Of a stretch of 64,000 nt of DNA, positions 10,327 through 19,043 are shown in pieces; position 1 is the first letter of the stretch; each line of letters begins with the position of its first letter. This stretch comes from Paraburkholderia sp. BL10I2N1 (GTDB taxonomy: Bacteria; Pseudomonadota; Gammaproteobacteria; Burkholderiales; Burkholderiaceae): positions 124,001-188,000 of the forward strand of contig NZ_SNWA01000003.1 of NCBI RefSeq assembly GCF_004361815.1, given 5' to 3'. The notes beneath the pieces were generated by a model. It made no database searches. It worked only from the letters and a program-made list of their open reading frames with translations, and was not told the origin of the DNA. The position numbers were made by a program, and so were the translations under genes.

Positions 10327-10342
10327 TGGCATGGATCTGGCT
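10327..10342 (+). promoter_or_regulatory. sigma54 promoter of nifB
   Basis: TGGCATGGATCTGGCT has the GG-N10-GC spacing of -24/-12 promoters; the -12 box (TGGCT) is less than ideal. It lies 44 bases before the nifB ATG, downstream of the NifA site. Confidence 0.65.
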
Positions 10343-10385
10343 CTATGGCTTGCGCGCGGCCGCCGTTGGTTGCGAGGAGATATCC

Positions 10386-11981
10386 ATGCAAGCGAGTTCA
10401 AATGCGAGCGACTTGGCCGCAGCCGCCTATATCAGCATCGGGCAGATTAAACCTCTCGGCGCGAAGATCGAAGACCCGTCCACCGGTGGCGGCTGCGGCA
10501 CGCACGGTGGCGAGGGTAAGGCCAGTTGCGGCGCGCCGGGTAGTCTCGACGACTTGCCGCCGGACATCTGGGAGAAGGTCAAGAATCACCCGTGCTACTC
10601 GGAAGAAGCCCATCATCACTATGCGCGCATGCATGTGGCGGTGGCGCCGGCTTGCAACGTCCAGTGCAACTACTGCAACCGCAAATACGACTGCGCGAAC
10701 GAGTCGCGTCCCGGCGTGGTCTCTCAGAAGCTAACGCCGCAACAGGCAGTGAAGAAGGTCGTGGCCATCGCAAGCGAGATTCCCCAGATGACGGTGCTTG
10801 GCATCGCCGGTCCCGGTGATTCGCTGGCGAGCCCGAAGAAGACCTTCGAGACGTTCCGGATGCTGCAGGAACAGGCGCCGGACATCAAGCTGTGCCTGTC
10901 GACCAATGGCTTGGCGTTGCCCGACCTCGTGGACGAAATCTGCAAGTACAACATCGGCCACGTGACAATTACCATCAACATGGTCGACCCGGCGGTGGGC
11001 GAGAAAATCTATCCGTGGATTTTCTGGAAGCACAAGCGCGTGACCGGTTACGAAGCAGCCCGCATCCTTCATGACCGGCAGATGAAGGGTCTCGAGATGC
11101 TCACCGCACGCGGCGTGCTGACCAAGATCAACTCGGTGCTGATTCCCGGCATCAACGAGGAGCACCTGATCGAGGTCAACCGCGACGTCAAGAAACGCGG
11201 CGCGTTCCTGCATAACATCATGCCGCTGATCTCGGAGCCCGAGCACGGCACTCACTTTGGCCTGAGCGGCCAGCGCGGACCGACTGCGCAGGAACTCAAG
11301 GCCGTGCAGGACGCCTGCATGGGCGGCGCCAACCTGATGCGTCATTGCCGCCAGTGCCGCGCGGATGCGGTTGGCCTGCTGGGCGAGGACCGCAGCGAGG
11401 ATTTCACGCTCGACAAGATCGATCAGATGGAAGTGGTCTACGACCTCGACCGCCGCCGTGAATATCAGCAGCGCGTCGAAGCCGAGCGTCAGGCGCAGCA
11501 CGACGCGAAGCAAGAAGCGCTGGCTGTCTCTCGCGAGATCGACGTCGCCGACGACATGAAGGTGCTGGTCGCGGTCGCAACGAAGGGCGGCGGCCGGGTC
11601 AACGAGCACTTCGGCCACGTCACGGAGTTTCAGATCTTCGAGGTCTCGGCAGGCGACGCGCTGTTCGTCGGCCATCGCCGGGTGGACCTGTATTGCCGGG
11701 GCGGTTACGGCGACGACGAGCAACTACCGTCGGTCGTGCGCGCGCTCCACGACTGCCACGCGGTGCTGGTCGCGAAGATCGGCGCCTGCCCGAAAGACGA
11801 ACTGGCGCAAGCGGGCATCGAGCCGGTCGATCAGTACGTCGGCGAATTTATCGAAAAAGCGGTGCTTGCTTGGTTCAACGACTACCGCAGCCGCATCGCC
11901 AGCGGCGCCATCGTGCACCGGGACCGCGGCGATGCTTCGATCCGCCAGGGTGCTTACACCTCGTCAGCCTCAGCGGCGTGA
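10386..11981 (+). CDS. nifB: nitrogenase cofactor biosynthesis protein NifB
   Basis: A 531-residue radical SAM protein that fuses two [4Fe-4S] clusters with carbide and sulfide into NifB-co, the FeMo-co core. The radical SAM cysteines C90, C94 and C97 ([15 protein letters not shown]) are intact. Residues from about 395 form the C-terminal NifX-like domain ([21 protein letters not shown]). The ATG at 10386 follows GAGGAG by six bases; an earlier in-frame ATG at 10326 overlaps the promoter and is rejected. It leads a plus-strand operon of maturation genes. Confidence 0.98.
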   Translation: MQASSNASDLAAAAYISIGQIKPLGAKIEDPSTGGGCGTHGGEGKASCGAPGSLDDLPPDIWEKVKNHPCYSEEAHHHYARMHVAVAPACNVQCNYCNRKYDCANESRPGVVSQKLTPQQAVKKVVAIASEIPQMTVLGIAGPGDSLASPKKTFETFRMLQEQAPDIKLCLSTNGLALPDLVDEICKYNIGHVTITINMVDPAVGEKIYPWIFWKHKRVTGYEAARILHDRQMKGLEMLTARGVLTKINSVLIPGINEEHLIEVNRDVKKRGAFLHNIMPLISEPEHGTHFGLSGQRGPTAQELKAVQDACMGGANLMRHCRQCRADAVGLLGEDRSEDFTLDKIDQMEVVYDLDRRREYQQRVEAERQAQHDAKQEALAVSREIDVADDMKVLVAVATKGGGRVNEHFGHVTEFQIFEVSAGDALFVGHRRVDLYCRGGYGDDEQLPSVVRALHDCHAVLVAKIGACPKDELAQAGIEPVDQYVGEFIEKAVLAWFNDYRSRIASGAIVHRDRGDASIRQGAYTSSASAA

Positions 11982-12021
11982 CACCCCGCACCCTTCCAGA
12001 CAGGACAACAGGAGAGCCTCC

Positions 12022-12216
12022 ATGCCTCTGAAGATTATTGCGTCCACCTGTACGGGATGCTCGGCCTGCGAACCCGAATGCCCCAATGTCGCGATCAGCG
12101 AGAAAGGCGGCGTGTTCGCGATCGACCCCAAGAAATGCACCGAATGCGAAGGCCACTTCGACGACCCGCAGTGCGTCGCCGTGTGTCCCGTGGACGGCTG
12201 CATCGTTCAGGTTTGA
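12022..12216 (+). CDS. fdxN: 2[4Fe-4S] ferredoxin FdxN
   Basis: A 64-residue bacterial-type ferredoxin with two cluster motifs: C10-x2-C13-x2-C16-x3-C20 and C39-x2-C42-x8-C51-x3-C55. It starts 40 bases after nifB with GGAG upstream. The FdxN gene commonly follows nifB, and the protein supplies electrons to NifB or nitrogenase. Full length, no defects. Confidence 0.95.
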   Translation: MPLKIIASTCTGCSACEPECPNVAISEKGGVFAIDPKKCTECEGHFDDPQCVAVCPVDGCIVQV

Positions 12217-12266
12217 GTCTGGCTCGTGGCCGGGCCGGCCATTCATCCATCAGGAGACTACGCATC

Positions 12267-12674
12267 ATGCTGTCCAACGTAACTGTTACGAGCGCCGCCG
12301 AGAAGTTCATGCGTCGTATCGTGCGCTTTTCGGGCCTGCCGGCTGGCGCCGGCTTTCGTCTGGTGGTGAGCGCCGGCGGCTGTTCCGGCTATACCGCGGA
12401 ATTCACCGCCGAGCCGGCGCTTCAACCAGGCGAACAGGAACTCGACGTCAACGGCCTGCGCGTATTCCTGCCGGCTGAGAGCCGGCTGATGCTCGAAGGC
12501 ATAACGATCGATTTCGCCGACACGCCAAGCCAGTCCGGCTTGATCTTCTTCAATCCGAACCAGGCGGCTTGTGGTTGCAGCAGCAGTGCGGAGTCGGCGC
12601 CGCCGGGCGTGGCGACCATCGATGTCAGCGCGATTGGCCGCGGGCGGCCGCCGCTGCCGCGTCAGATCTCCTGA
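12267..12674 (+). CDS. HesB/IscA-type iron-sulfur carrier (nif-type)
   Basis: A 135-residue A-type carrier starting MLSNVTVTSAAEKFM. The conserved cysteines are SAGGCSGYTAEF and ACGCSSS near the C-terminus, followed by a short Gly/Pro/Ser-rich tail. It resembles the NifIscA/HesB proteins found after nifB. It probably carries Fe-S clusters for nitrogenase maturation. The ATG follows AGGAGACTACGCATC. It is distinct from the iscA at 7086-7460. Confidence 0.9.
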   Translation: MLSNVTVTSAAEKFMRRIVRFSGLPAGAGFRLVVSAGGCSGYTAEFTAEPALQPGEQELDVNGLRVFLPAESRLMLEGITIDFADTPSQSGLIFFNPNQAACGCSSSAESAPPGVATIDVSAIGRGRPPLPRQIS

Positions 12675-12683
12675 AGAGGAGCG

Positions 12684-13271
12684 ATGGCGATGGAGGCCGG
12701 CGACCGTGCCCTCGACGACGCAATGACCGCATTTGCGCAGAGCGCGATTGGCGGCGGCTTGCCGTCGGGCGTCAATGCATTGATCGCCGAGGCGGGTCGG
12801 TTGGGCGAGCGCCCTGACGAGGCGCTCGCGCTGTTGCAACGCGCCCGCGCCGCCGCGCCGCGCCATCCGGTGCCGTTGATCGCGCTCTACCGCTTTTACT
12901 TCTACGGCCATCAATTGGCACAGGCGCGTGCGATCGGCGAAGACGCGCTGGCGGTCGCCCGCACCGCGCTGGGCTCAGATTTCGGCGACGAACCGCTTGC
13001 GGCCGCGATCGTGACCACGCGATATGACGCGGCCGCGCGTTTTTATCTGTTCACGCTGAAGGGCCTCGCGTACCTCAACATGCGTCTCGGCGACTTTGAA
13101 GAAGCGCGCATGCGACTGCGCGAATTGCGGCGGCTCGATCCCCAAGACCGGGTGGGGGGCGCGCTGCTTTCGCAGGTCTTGGATCGTCATGAGACCGGCG
13201 TCGGGTCCGACGATGCAATGGATGCGCTGAGTGCGTATCCGACGCGCGGCTGGACGGGGACGCAACCATGA
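12684..13271 (+). CDS. nif-associated TPR-like protein
   Basis: A 195-residue helical protein that begins 10 bases after the HesB-type gene with GAGGAG before the ATG. Repeated Ala-rich helices (EALALLQRARAAAPRHPVPL; RFYLFTLKGLAYLNMRLGDFEEA) look like tetratricopeptide repeats. Its C-terminal half resembles the protein at 489-968. It overlaps the LRV gene by 4 bases. No enzymatic motif is visible; a scaffold role in cofactor maturation is inference. Confidence 0.8.
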   Translation: MAMEAGDRALDDAMTAFAQSAIGGGLPSGVNALIAEAGRLGERPDEALALLQRARAAAPRHPVPLIALYRFYFYGHQLAQARAIGEDALAVARTALGSDFGDEPLAAAIVTTRYDAAARFYLFTLKGLAYLNMRLGDFEEARMRLRELRRLDPQDRVGGALLSQVLDRHETGVGSDDAMDALSAYPTRGWTGTQP

Positions 13272-14104
13272 GCGTACAGAAAGTGCGCGTACGAGGCGGC
13301 GACATTGCACCGCGCCACTGGCAGGGCGCCCCGCTCGACTGCGCCGGCTGCGGGTACGTGCGGTTCCGCGAGTTGCCGGCGGAGCACGGTTGCGGGCCAG
13401 GTCACGCGTGCATGCAGGATGCGTACGCGCGCCGCATCGAGCGCTTCTTTCACTGGCATCCTGAACTGGCCAACGAGCAGCTTGCGCATCCGTACTTCGA
13501 GGTGCGTGAAATCGCCGCGAGTCACGCCGATGTGTTTTGTCTGCCCGCATTGCTCGGCGACCCGGACGAGATGGTCCGGCTGCAGCTCGCGTTGCGATTG
13601 CCGCAGGCGCAACTGGCGCGCCTGATCCACGATCCGCATCGCGAGGTGCGGATTCGCGTGGCGCAGCGCCTGTCGCCTGCTGCATTGGTCGGCATGCGGG
13701 GCGTTTCCGACTACGGCGTGCGCGAATGGGTGGCGCAGCGTCTGCCGCTCGCGCTGCTGCCGCAGATGATCGGCGACCCTGATCGCGTAGTCCGGATGCG
13801 GCTGGCCGAGCGTCTTGAGATGCCCGCGCTGCTGCGTATTGCCGACGACAGCGAGGCCGAGGTACGCCGCATCGTCGCCGAGCGTCTGCCCGCGACGCTG
13901 CTATCGCGCCTCGCGTTCGATCCCGATTGGCGAGTGCGCTGGGAAGTCGCGCGGCGCGCCGCTGGCGAAATCGTGGCGTCGCTGGTGGATGACGCGGACG
14001 AAGAGGTGCGCGCGCTCGCGCGGCAGCGCCGGCAGTCGGGCGAGGTCGCCAACCTGATGACCACCGGACAGACGCAACGATCAGCAGGAGTGAAGCATGG
14101 CTGA
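13268..14104 (+). CDS. leucine-rich-repeat-variant (LRV) iron-sulfur protein
   Basis: A 278-residue protein. An N-terminal cysteine cluster (C25, C28, C42, C48) should bind a [4Fe-4S] cluster. From about residue 65 there are seven to eight repeats with RxxVAxRLPxxxLxxLxxDPDxxVR character (for example VRIRVAQRLSPAALVGM, VRMRLAERLEMPALLRI), as in the Azotobacter LRV protein. Function is undetermined in the family. Its ATG overlaps the preceding stop, and its 3' end overlaps nifZ by 8 bases. Confidence 0.9.
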   Translation: MSVQKVRVRGGDIAPRHWQGAPLDCAGCGYVRFRELPAEHGCGPGHACMQDAYARRIERFFHWHPELANEQLAHPYFEVREIAASHADVFCLPALLGDPDEMVRLQLALRLPQAQLARLIHDPHREVRIRVAQRLSPAALVGMRGVSDYGVREWVAQRLPLALLPQMIGDPDRVVRMRLAERLEMPALLRIADDSEAEVRRIVAERLPATLLSRLAFDPDWRVRWEVARRAAGEIVASLVDDADEEVRALARQRRQSGEVANLMTTGQTQRSAGVKHG

Positions 14105-14477
14105 CATCAACCGCGACGACGACCTGATCGAGGTCGCGTTTCCCCCGCGCTTCAACTACGGCGAGCGCGTGATCGCACGCGCGGTGATCCGCAACGACGG
14201 CACCTACAACGGCAAGGACATCGGCGAAGTGCTGGTGAACAAGGGCGAGATCGGCTACGTCACCAGCATCGACACCTTCCTTCAGCAGTTCTATGTCTAC
14301 GCGGTGGATTTCGTCGAGAGCGGCCACCGTGTCGGCATGCGCGCGAAAGAGCTATGCACGCTCGACAACCTGCCGGACGACGTGCTGCAAGGCTTGGGCG
14401 AGCGGGCCGAAGCGCTGCACAAGATCGGCACGCGGGTCCAGCCGGAAACGTCGCAACCGCAGGAGCCGTCAGCATGA
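14097..14477 (+). CDS. nifZ: nitrogen fixation protein NifZ
   Basis: A 126-residue NifZ. The N-terminal FNYGERVIARAVIRNDGTY and GEIGYVTSIDTFLQQFYVYAVDF segments are family hallmarks. NifZ assists maturation of the second P-cluster pair of the MoFe protein. Its start lies inside the end of the LRV gene, and its stop overlaps the start of the second nifZ-like gene, so the genes are tightly coupled. Confidence 0.95.
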   Translation: MADINRDDDLIEVAFPPRFNYGERVIARAVIRNDGTYNGKDIGEVLVNKGEIGYVTSIDTFLQQFYVYAVDFVESGHRVGMRAKELCTLDNLPDDVLQGLGERAEALHKIGTRVQPETSQPQEPSA

Positions 14478-14749
14478 GTATCGAACCGGTTCAGCCTGCT
14501 TATCAGTGGGGCATGCGCGTGATCGCGCTGGATGACCTGTGCAACGACGGCAGCTTTCCGGAGCGCGGCCAGGACGATTGTCTGGCCGAGGCGGGTACGG
14601 TCGGCGAAATCGTCAACGTCGGCCAGGTGGTTGAGAGCGGCGAGCCGGTCTATCTGGTGGAGTTCGGCAACTGTGTCGTCGGATGCACGGAGAATGAAAT
14701 TGCGCCCGCACCCGCCGGCCTGCTACCCGAAGAAGGAGCCATGTCATGA
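14474..14749 (+). CDS. nifZ: second NifZ-family protein
   Basis: A 91-residue NifZ-domain protein (WGMRVIALDDLCNDGSFPE, GTVGEIVNVGQVVE, YLVEFGNCVVGCTENEI). It is shorter than the first copy and overlaps it by 4 bases, so tandem nifZ genes stand here. Its precise role compared with the first copy is unknown. Confidence 0.88.
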   Translation: MSIEPVQPAYQWGMRVIALDDLCNDGSFPERGQDDCLAEAGTVGEIVNVGQVVESGEPVYLVEFGNCVVGCTENEIAPAPAGLLPEEGAMS

Positions 14750-15117
14750 CGGTTCAGGCGAGCGCGCCAGAAGCGGCGGCGCCGCGCGACGGTTTGCGCG
14801 CGGGCCACCCGTTCGACCTGACCCAGCGCCAGATCGAGCAAGCGTTGCGCGAGCGTACCCGCTACCGCTATGTGCTGCCGCGCGTGCTGCGCGATGGGCA
14901 GGAGTTCCGTGTCGAGAGCCCGTGCTGCTCCCGCAATGTCGACGCGAATGGCGGGCTGATCGACATAGCCTGGCTCACGCGCGATGAAGACGGTATGTGG
15001 CACCTGAGCGCGCGCGATCATGCGTCGCACCGATGGATGCCCCAGCATGAGAGCACCGATCTGGCCGAGCTGCTGGACACGCTGTGCATCGATCGCGAAT
15101 GCGTGTTCTGGCCGTGA
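14746..15117 (+). CDS. conserved hypothetical protein of the nif cluster
   Basis: A 123-residue soluble protein. It overlaps the second nifZ by 4 bases (ATGA), which argues for co-translation. A CCSR motif at about 60, a Trp-rich mid part (DIAWLTRDEDGMWHLSARDH) and a C-terminal CIDRECVFWP are visible. I recognise no characterised family; the position suggests a maturation accessory role. Confidence 0.75.
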   Translation: MTVQASAPEAAAPRDGLRAGHPFDLTQRQIEQALRERTRYRYVLPRVLRDGQEFRVESPCCSRNVDANGGLIDIAWLTRDEDGMWHLSARDHASHRWMPQHESTDLAELLDTLCIDRECVFWP

Positions 15118-15125
15118 AGCAAACT

Positions 15126-16004
15126 AACGGAGCCGGGCGACGATCTATCTCGGCCACAACGCGACCATGCCGCCAGCCTCCGCCGTGGCAGGCGATGCTG
15201 TCCATCCTGACGGATGTGTGGGGCAACGCGTCGTCGCAGCATGCCGTCGGGCAGCAGGCGAAGGGCACGCTCGCTGCGGCCCGCGCGACGATCGCGCGAG
15301 CGCTCGGTTGCAAGCCCGCAGAGTTGATCTTCGCCAGTGGCGCCACCGAAGCCAATCACCTGGCCGTGTGCGGGCTGCACGCGGCGGCGCCGGAGGGCCG
15401 GCACCGTGGCGTATTCAGCGCGATCGAACATGCAGCGCACCTGAAGCTGGCGCGTGCGCTGGCTGCACGCAGCGTTGCGGTCGACTACATCGCCGTGCGG
15501 CCCGACGTGACGCTGGACCTCGACAGCGCCGCCGGGCTGATTGGACCTGATGTCGCGGTAGTCTCGCTGATGGCGGCCCACAACGAGACGGGCGTATTGA
15601 TGCCGGTCGCCGAAGTACGCGATCTCGTGCACTCGGCCGGCGCGCGCACCGCGCTGCGTGACGCACTGGAGCGGGGGCTGCGGTGCGCGCTGCCGGCCGT
15701 CCACGTGTTTTCGGCGCAGGCACCGCGTCTGCCCGGCACCAGCTACCTGCGCTTCGGCGAGCTTCCCGCCGAGGTCGTGTTGCAGCGGCTCGAGCTGCTG
15801 GGCGTTGCCGCGTCGTCAGGCTCGGCTGGCGGCAGCGAGCCGTCGCACGTGCTCACCGCGATGGGTGTGCCGCGCGATGAGGCGCGGGCGGCGGTGCGGC
15901 TGTCGCTCAGCGAAATCACTACGGCGCAGGACATTGAGTACGTGCTCGCCCATCTGCCGCCGTTGCTTCGTCCCCTGCTGGAGGAAGCAGCGCATCCCGC
16001 TTGA
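15126..16004 (+). pseudogene. nifS: broken nifS (cysteine desulfurase)
   Basis: NifS-like sequence with three lesions. First, the N-terminal TIYLGHNATMPP lies in a different frame from the following WGNASSQHAVGQQAKG part. Second, after NETGVLMPVAEV...HSAGA the sequence jumps to RTALRDALERGL, deleting about 110-130 residues with the PLP lysine. Third, the active-site loop reads SSGSAGGSEPSHVL, without the catalytic cysteine of SSGSAC.... The remaining 306-codon frame (from 15084) may be expressed but cannot be a desulfurase. Confidence 0.88.
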
Positions 16005-16045
16005 ACCTGGTTTGAACCTGTCATCAATCTCCGGAGTCCGCAACC

Positions 16046-16264
16046 ATGAAAGTCATGATCCGCAAGGACAGCAAGGGCGCGCTGAGCGCCTACGTGCCAA
16101 AGAAGGACCTGGAAGAGCCCATTGTCGCGATGGCGCAGCCCGGGATGTGGGGCGGTCTCGTCACGCTCGCGAACGGCTGGCAACTCGAATTGCCCGCGAT
16201 GGCCGACGATACGCCGCTGCCCATCACGGTCGAAGCGCGACGCATTGCTGGCGTGGAGGAGTGA
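16046..16264 (+). CDS. nifT: nitrogen fixation protein NifT/FixU
   Basis: A 72-residue NifT (MKVMIRKDSKGALSAYVPKKDLEE, then MWGGLVTLANGWQLELP), full family length. NifT is conserved in nif clusters, but its biochemical role is not established. It precedes the DUF6129-like gene by one base. Confidence 0.95.
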   Translation: MKVMIRKDSKGALSAYVPKKDLEEPIVAMAQPGMWGGLVTLANGWQLELPAMADDTPLPITVEARRIAGVEE

Positions 16265-16265
16265 G

Positions 16266-16544
16266 ATGAGCCTGAACGCCGAGCAATTGGACTTCGCGGC
16301 GGACCTGCTCCGCACGGCACCGACGCTACGCGACGCCGCTGCGCAATGGCACGAACGTTATCCCGAGGTGCGCACAATGCATGTCAGCGCAACGGTGATG
16401 CGCGACGAGACAGCAGCGCTTCGGTTCGGTGTGCGCAGTATCTATTTCGCGATGTCGGCCGGGCATTGCAGGTCCATCACGCAGCGGCCTGAAGAGGCCG
16501 ATGCGTTGATCCTGACCGAGGACAAGGCGCATGGAAATCGATGA
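16266..16544 (+). CDS. small nif-cluster protein (DUF6129-like)
   Basis: A 92-residue protein starting MSLNAEQLDFAADLLRTAP, one base after the nifT stop and overlapping the DegT-like gene by 14 bases. It has a predicted helix followed by strands (RTMHVSATVMRDETAALRFG). I associate this pattern with a small conserved protein of nif clusters, but the family name is tentative. Function unknown. Confidence 0.65.
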   Translation: MSLNAEQLDFAADLLRTAPTLRDAAAQWHERYPEVRTMHVSATVMRDETAALRFGVRSIYFAMSAGHCRSITQRPEEADALILTEDKAHGNR

Positions 16545-17694
16545 GATCGCGCTGAGCGAACCGGCTTGCGCGGCGCGCGAGATCGATCTCGTCAACGCGG
16601 TGCTGCAATCCTCGCGTTGGAGCGACGGGCCGATGCTTGATTCGTTCGAGCGCGCGTTTGCGGGCTGGGTTGGCCGGGAGTATGCGGTCGCGGTCGCGAG
16701 CGGCACGCTCGCCACCTGGATTGCGTTGCGCGCGACGGGGATCGGCCCGGGAGACGAGGTGGTCTGCGCGTCGCACGCCTGGCATCAGGTGGCGCAGGCG
16801 ATCACGCTGGCGGGAGCCGTGCCGGTGTTCGCCGACATCGACTACTGGAGCGGTTGTCTGAGCGCCGAAAAAGCCGCGCAGAAGATCGGCCCTCGCACGC
16901 GCGCGATCCTCGCCGGCAATACCAACGGCCACCCGGCCGCGTGGGCGCTGCTGCGCGAGCTGGCCGACGCGCAGCGCTTGCGGCTGATCGAAGACAGTAC
17001 TGAGGCGTTGGGCTCGCGCTACCGGGGCCGCAACGTCGGCTGTTTCGGCGATGTATCAGTGTTCGACTTCTCCAGCCCGTCCGCGCTATGCACAGGAGCG
17101 GGCGGCATGCTCGTCACCGACGATGACGAACTTGTCCATGAACTGCGCTATCTGCGCGAGCGGCGCGTCACGGACCGCGCGTCCGTCTCGGTCGGCTCGT
17201 GGGTGCCGCTGCAGGCGGGCATCAGTGATCTGACCGCCGCGCTCGGTCTCGCGCAACTGGCCGAACTCGACACGCGCCTCGCGCAGCGAAAGCAGGTCGA
17301 GACCTGGTATCACGAAGAGATGCAAAGCTTCGAAGGGATCAAGCCGGCCTACGTGGCCGAGGACGTCGAAGAAGTGCACTGGATGCTCTATGTTGTGCAT
17401 TTGGGCAAGCGTTTTACGCAGAGCGCGCGCGCCCAGATGATCGACGACATGAAATCTTGCGGCATTGAGACGGTGGCCTACAGCCATCCGCTGCATCAGC
17501 AGTTCCACTACATGAACGCGGGCGATGCGATCGGCCGCAAGAGCGGCCTGTTGCCCGACACCGAGCGCATCGGCGATCGCGCGCTGGCGCTGCCGCTGCA
17601 CACGCTGCTCGACACGGACCAGGTCAAGTACATCGTCAAGACGCTGAAAGACACCGCGACCAACGTGGGCGCCGGCGCCGCCATTTATCTGTGA
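16531..17694 (+). CDS. DegT/DnrJ/EryC1/StrS-family protein lacking the PLP lysine
   Basis: A 387-residue fold-type I aminotransferase-like protein with SGTLATWIALRATGIGPGDEVV, FADIDYW, and LIEDSTEALGSRYRG (the EDxAQ-type PLP motif with Q to E). At the position of the Schiff-base lysine (usually SFHxTKxLTTGEGG) it reads FDFSSPSALCTGAGG, so serine 184 replaces lysine. It is therefore unlikely to be an ordinary transaminase. It sits in the nifB operon just before the SIR2-like gene. Its role in nitrogen fixation is unknown. Confidence 0.85.
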   Translation: MEIDEIALSEPACAAREIDLVNAVLQSSRWSDGPMLDSFERAFAGWVGREYAVAVASGTLATWIALRATGIGPGDEVVCASHAWHQVAQAITLAGAVPVFADIDYWSGCLSAEKAAQKIGPRTRAILAGNTNGHPAAWALLRELADAQRLRLIEDSTEALGSRYRGRNVGCFGDVSVFDFSSPSALCTGAGGMLVTDDDELVHELRYLRERRVTDRASVSVGSWVPLQAGISDLTAALGLAQLAELDTRLAQRKQVETWYHEEMQSFEGIKPAYVAEDVEEVHWMLYVVHLGKRFTQSARAQMIDDMKSCGIETVAYSHPLHQQFHYMNAGDAIGRKSGLLPDTERIGDRALALPLHTLLDTDQVKYIVKTLKDTATNVGAGAAIYL

Positions 17695-17704
17695 GGCGCA
17701 CTCC

Positions 17705-18547
17705 ATGACCGTTTCAGTCCAGACCATCGCCGAACGCCTGTGTGCGGGCGGCGTCATTCCGTACCTGGGACCAGCGCTGCTCGCGCTGTGCCCCGATACG
17801 GCCGTCCCTGCCACGCCGCTCGCGCTCGCCGAAATCATCACGGCCAAGGTCAGCGTGCTGCACAAGATCCGCACCCAGCTGACCCAGGCGGCGCAGTTCA
17901 TCGAAAACTTCAAGCATCGCAAGTCGCTGGTGAGCGTCATGAATGAGGCCTTCGCCATGACGCCGACGCCGTCGGCACTGCATTGCGCGCTGGCGACGAT
18001 CGGCGCCGGGCTGGTTGTCGACAGCTGGTACGACGACACCTTCGCCTGCGCGCTGGCGCAGGCGCGGCCGCAGGGCGGCTGGGCGCAGTTGCAGGGGCTG
18101 TCGCAGGCCGAGCATTTCGGCCATTGGTTCGCGGCCTATAGCGCAGACGGCGCGTTGCTGGATGACGTGCCGGCCTCGGGCGCGCTGCTCTACAAGCCGA
18201 TCGGCGGCCATGCGCCGGCCTCTAACTACCTGGTCTCTGAAAGCGACTTCGTCGAAGCCATGACCGAGATCGATATCCAGACGCCCATTCCGCCCGCCGT
18301 GCAGGCGTGGCGCAGCGGTCGCAGTTTTTTGTTTCTGGGCTGCCGTTTCGATGACCAGCTCACACGCAGTTTCGCGCGCCAGATCATGAAGCGCTCCTCC
18401 GACGTGCACTGGGCCGTGCTGCCCGACGAACCGACGCGTATGGAGGCGCGCTTTCTCGAAGAGCAGGGCATCACGTGCATCGCGATGCCGCTGGGCGGGT
18501 TCGCCGAAGCGTTGGTGGATGCCTTGCAACCCGCACTGGCCGCGTGA
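17705..18547 (+). CDS. SIR2-like domain protein
   Basis: A 280-residue protein with a SIR2-like layout. N-terminal GGVIPYLGPALL resembles the GAGxS NAD-binding start, and SFLFLGCRFDDQLTRSFARQIM near residues 209-230 matches the conserved C-terminal segment of SIR2_2 proteins (F(L)FLGxSxxD). Such proteins bind or cleave NAD; the N-terminal Gly-rich motif is atypical. It is 10 bases after the DegT-like gene in the nif operon. Whether it modifies nitrogenase or only senses NAD is unknown. Confidence 0.7.
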   Translation: MTVSVQTIAERLCAGGVIPYLGPALLALCPDTAVPATPLALAEIITAKVSVLHKIRTQLTQAAQFIENFKHRKSLVSVMNEAFAMTPTPSALHCALATIGAGLVVDSWYDDTFACALAQARPQGGWAQLQGLSQAEHFGHWFAAYSADGALLDDVPASGALLYKPIGGHAPASNYLVSESDFVEAMTEIDIQTPIPPAVQAWRSGRSFLFLGCRFDDQLTRSFARQIMKRSSDVHWAVLPDEPTRMEARFLEEQGITCIAMPLGGFAEALVDALQPALAA

Positions 18548-18602
18548 AGCGTGGCCGCTATCCATCGTTCTTTATCCGTAGCCTTTTATCAAGATCGCCA
18601 TC

Positions 18603-19043
18603 ATGACCACACTGACCGTACTGCCTTCGGGCAAGACCTACGACGTTGCCGCCGGCGCGACCCTGCTGCAGGCACTGCTCGCCGTAGGCGAGAGCATCGA
18701 GCACAAGTGCAACGGCAAGGCCGATTGCGGATCTTGCCACCTGTTCGTGCAGGAAGGGCGCAAGAGCCTGTCGAAGATCCAGCGGCTCGAAAGCGACAAG
18801 CTCGATAGGCTCGTCGGCATCGGCTCCAAGTTGCGCCTCGCCTGTCAAGCCGTGCTGGCCGAAGAGCCGGTGACCATCGAACTGCTGACTTCGTCTGAGC
18901 GGCGAGATGACCGCGGTCGAATCGCTGGTGGTCGACGTGGCCATCGTCGGCGCGGGTCTAGGCGGCCTCGCGCTGGCGCGCGTACTGCATGCGCAGGACG
19001 TTTCCGTCGTGGTCATCGAAGCGCGCGAGGGCGGCCGTGCTGA
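18603..19043 (+). CDS. [2Fe-2S] ferredoxin with an abnormal C-terminal read-through tail
   Basis: Residues 1-98 form a complete plant/bacterial-type [2Fe-2S] ferredoxin: CNGKADCGSCHLF carries three ligands and RLACQA the fourth. The frame then runs on for about 48 Arg/Gly-rich residues, overlapping the flavoprotein remnant at 18907. A TGA (18908-18910, within ATGACC) stands in another frame, so a small indel near 18890-18905 probably removed the natural stop. The core should still fold. It is a candidate electron donor of the nif operon. Confidence 0.75.
   Translation: MTTLTVLPSGKTYDVAAGATLLQALLAVGESIEHKCNGKADCGSCHLFVQEGRKSLSKIQRLESDKLDRLVGIGSKLRLACQAVLAEEPVTIELLTSSERRDDRGRIAGGRRGHRRRGSRRPRAGARTACAGRFRRGHRSARGRPC

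Noticed and set aside
10731..11723. 330-codon minus-strand frame opposite nifB
   Set aside because: Antisense shadow of a highly conserved gene; no ribosome-binding site or known domain.
12975..14327. 450-codon minus-strand frame opposite the LRV and nifZ genes
   Set aside because: Low-complexity Arg/Ala/Pro composition; the plus strand carries well-supported overlapping genes.
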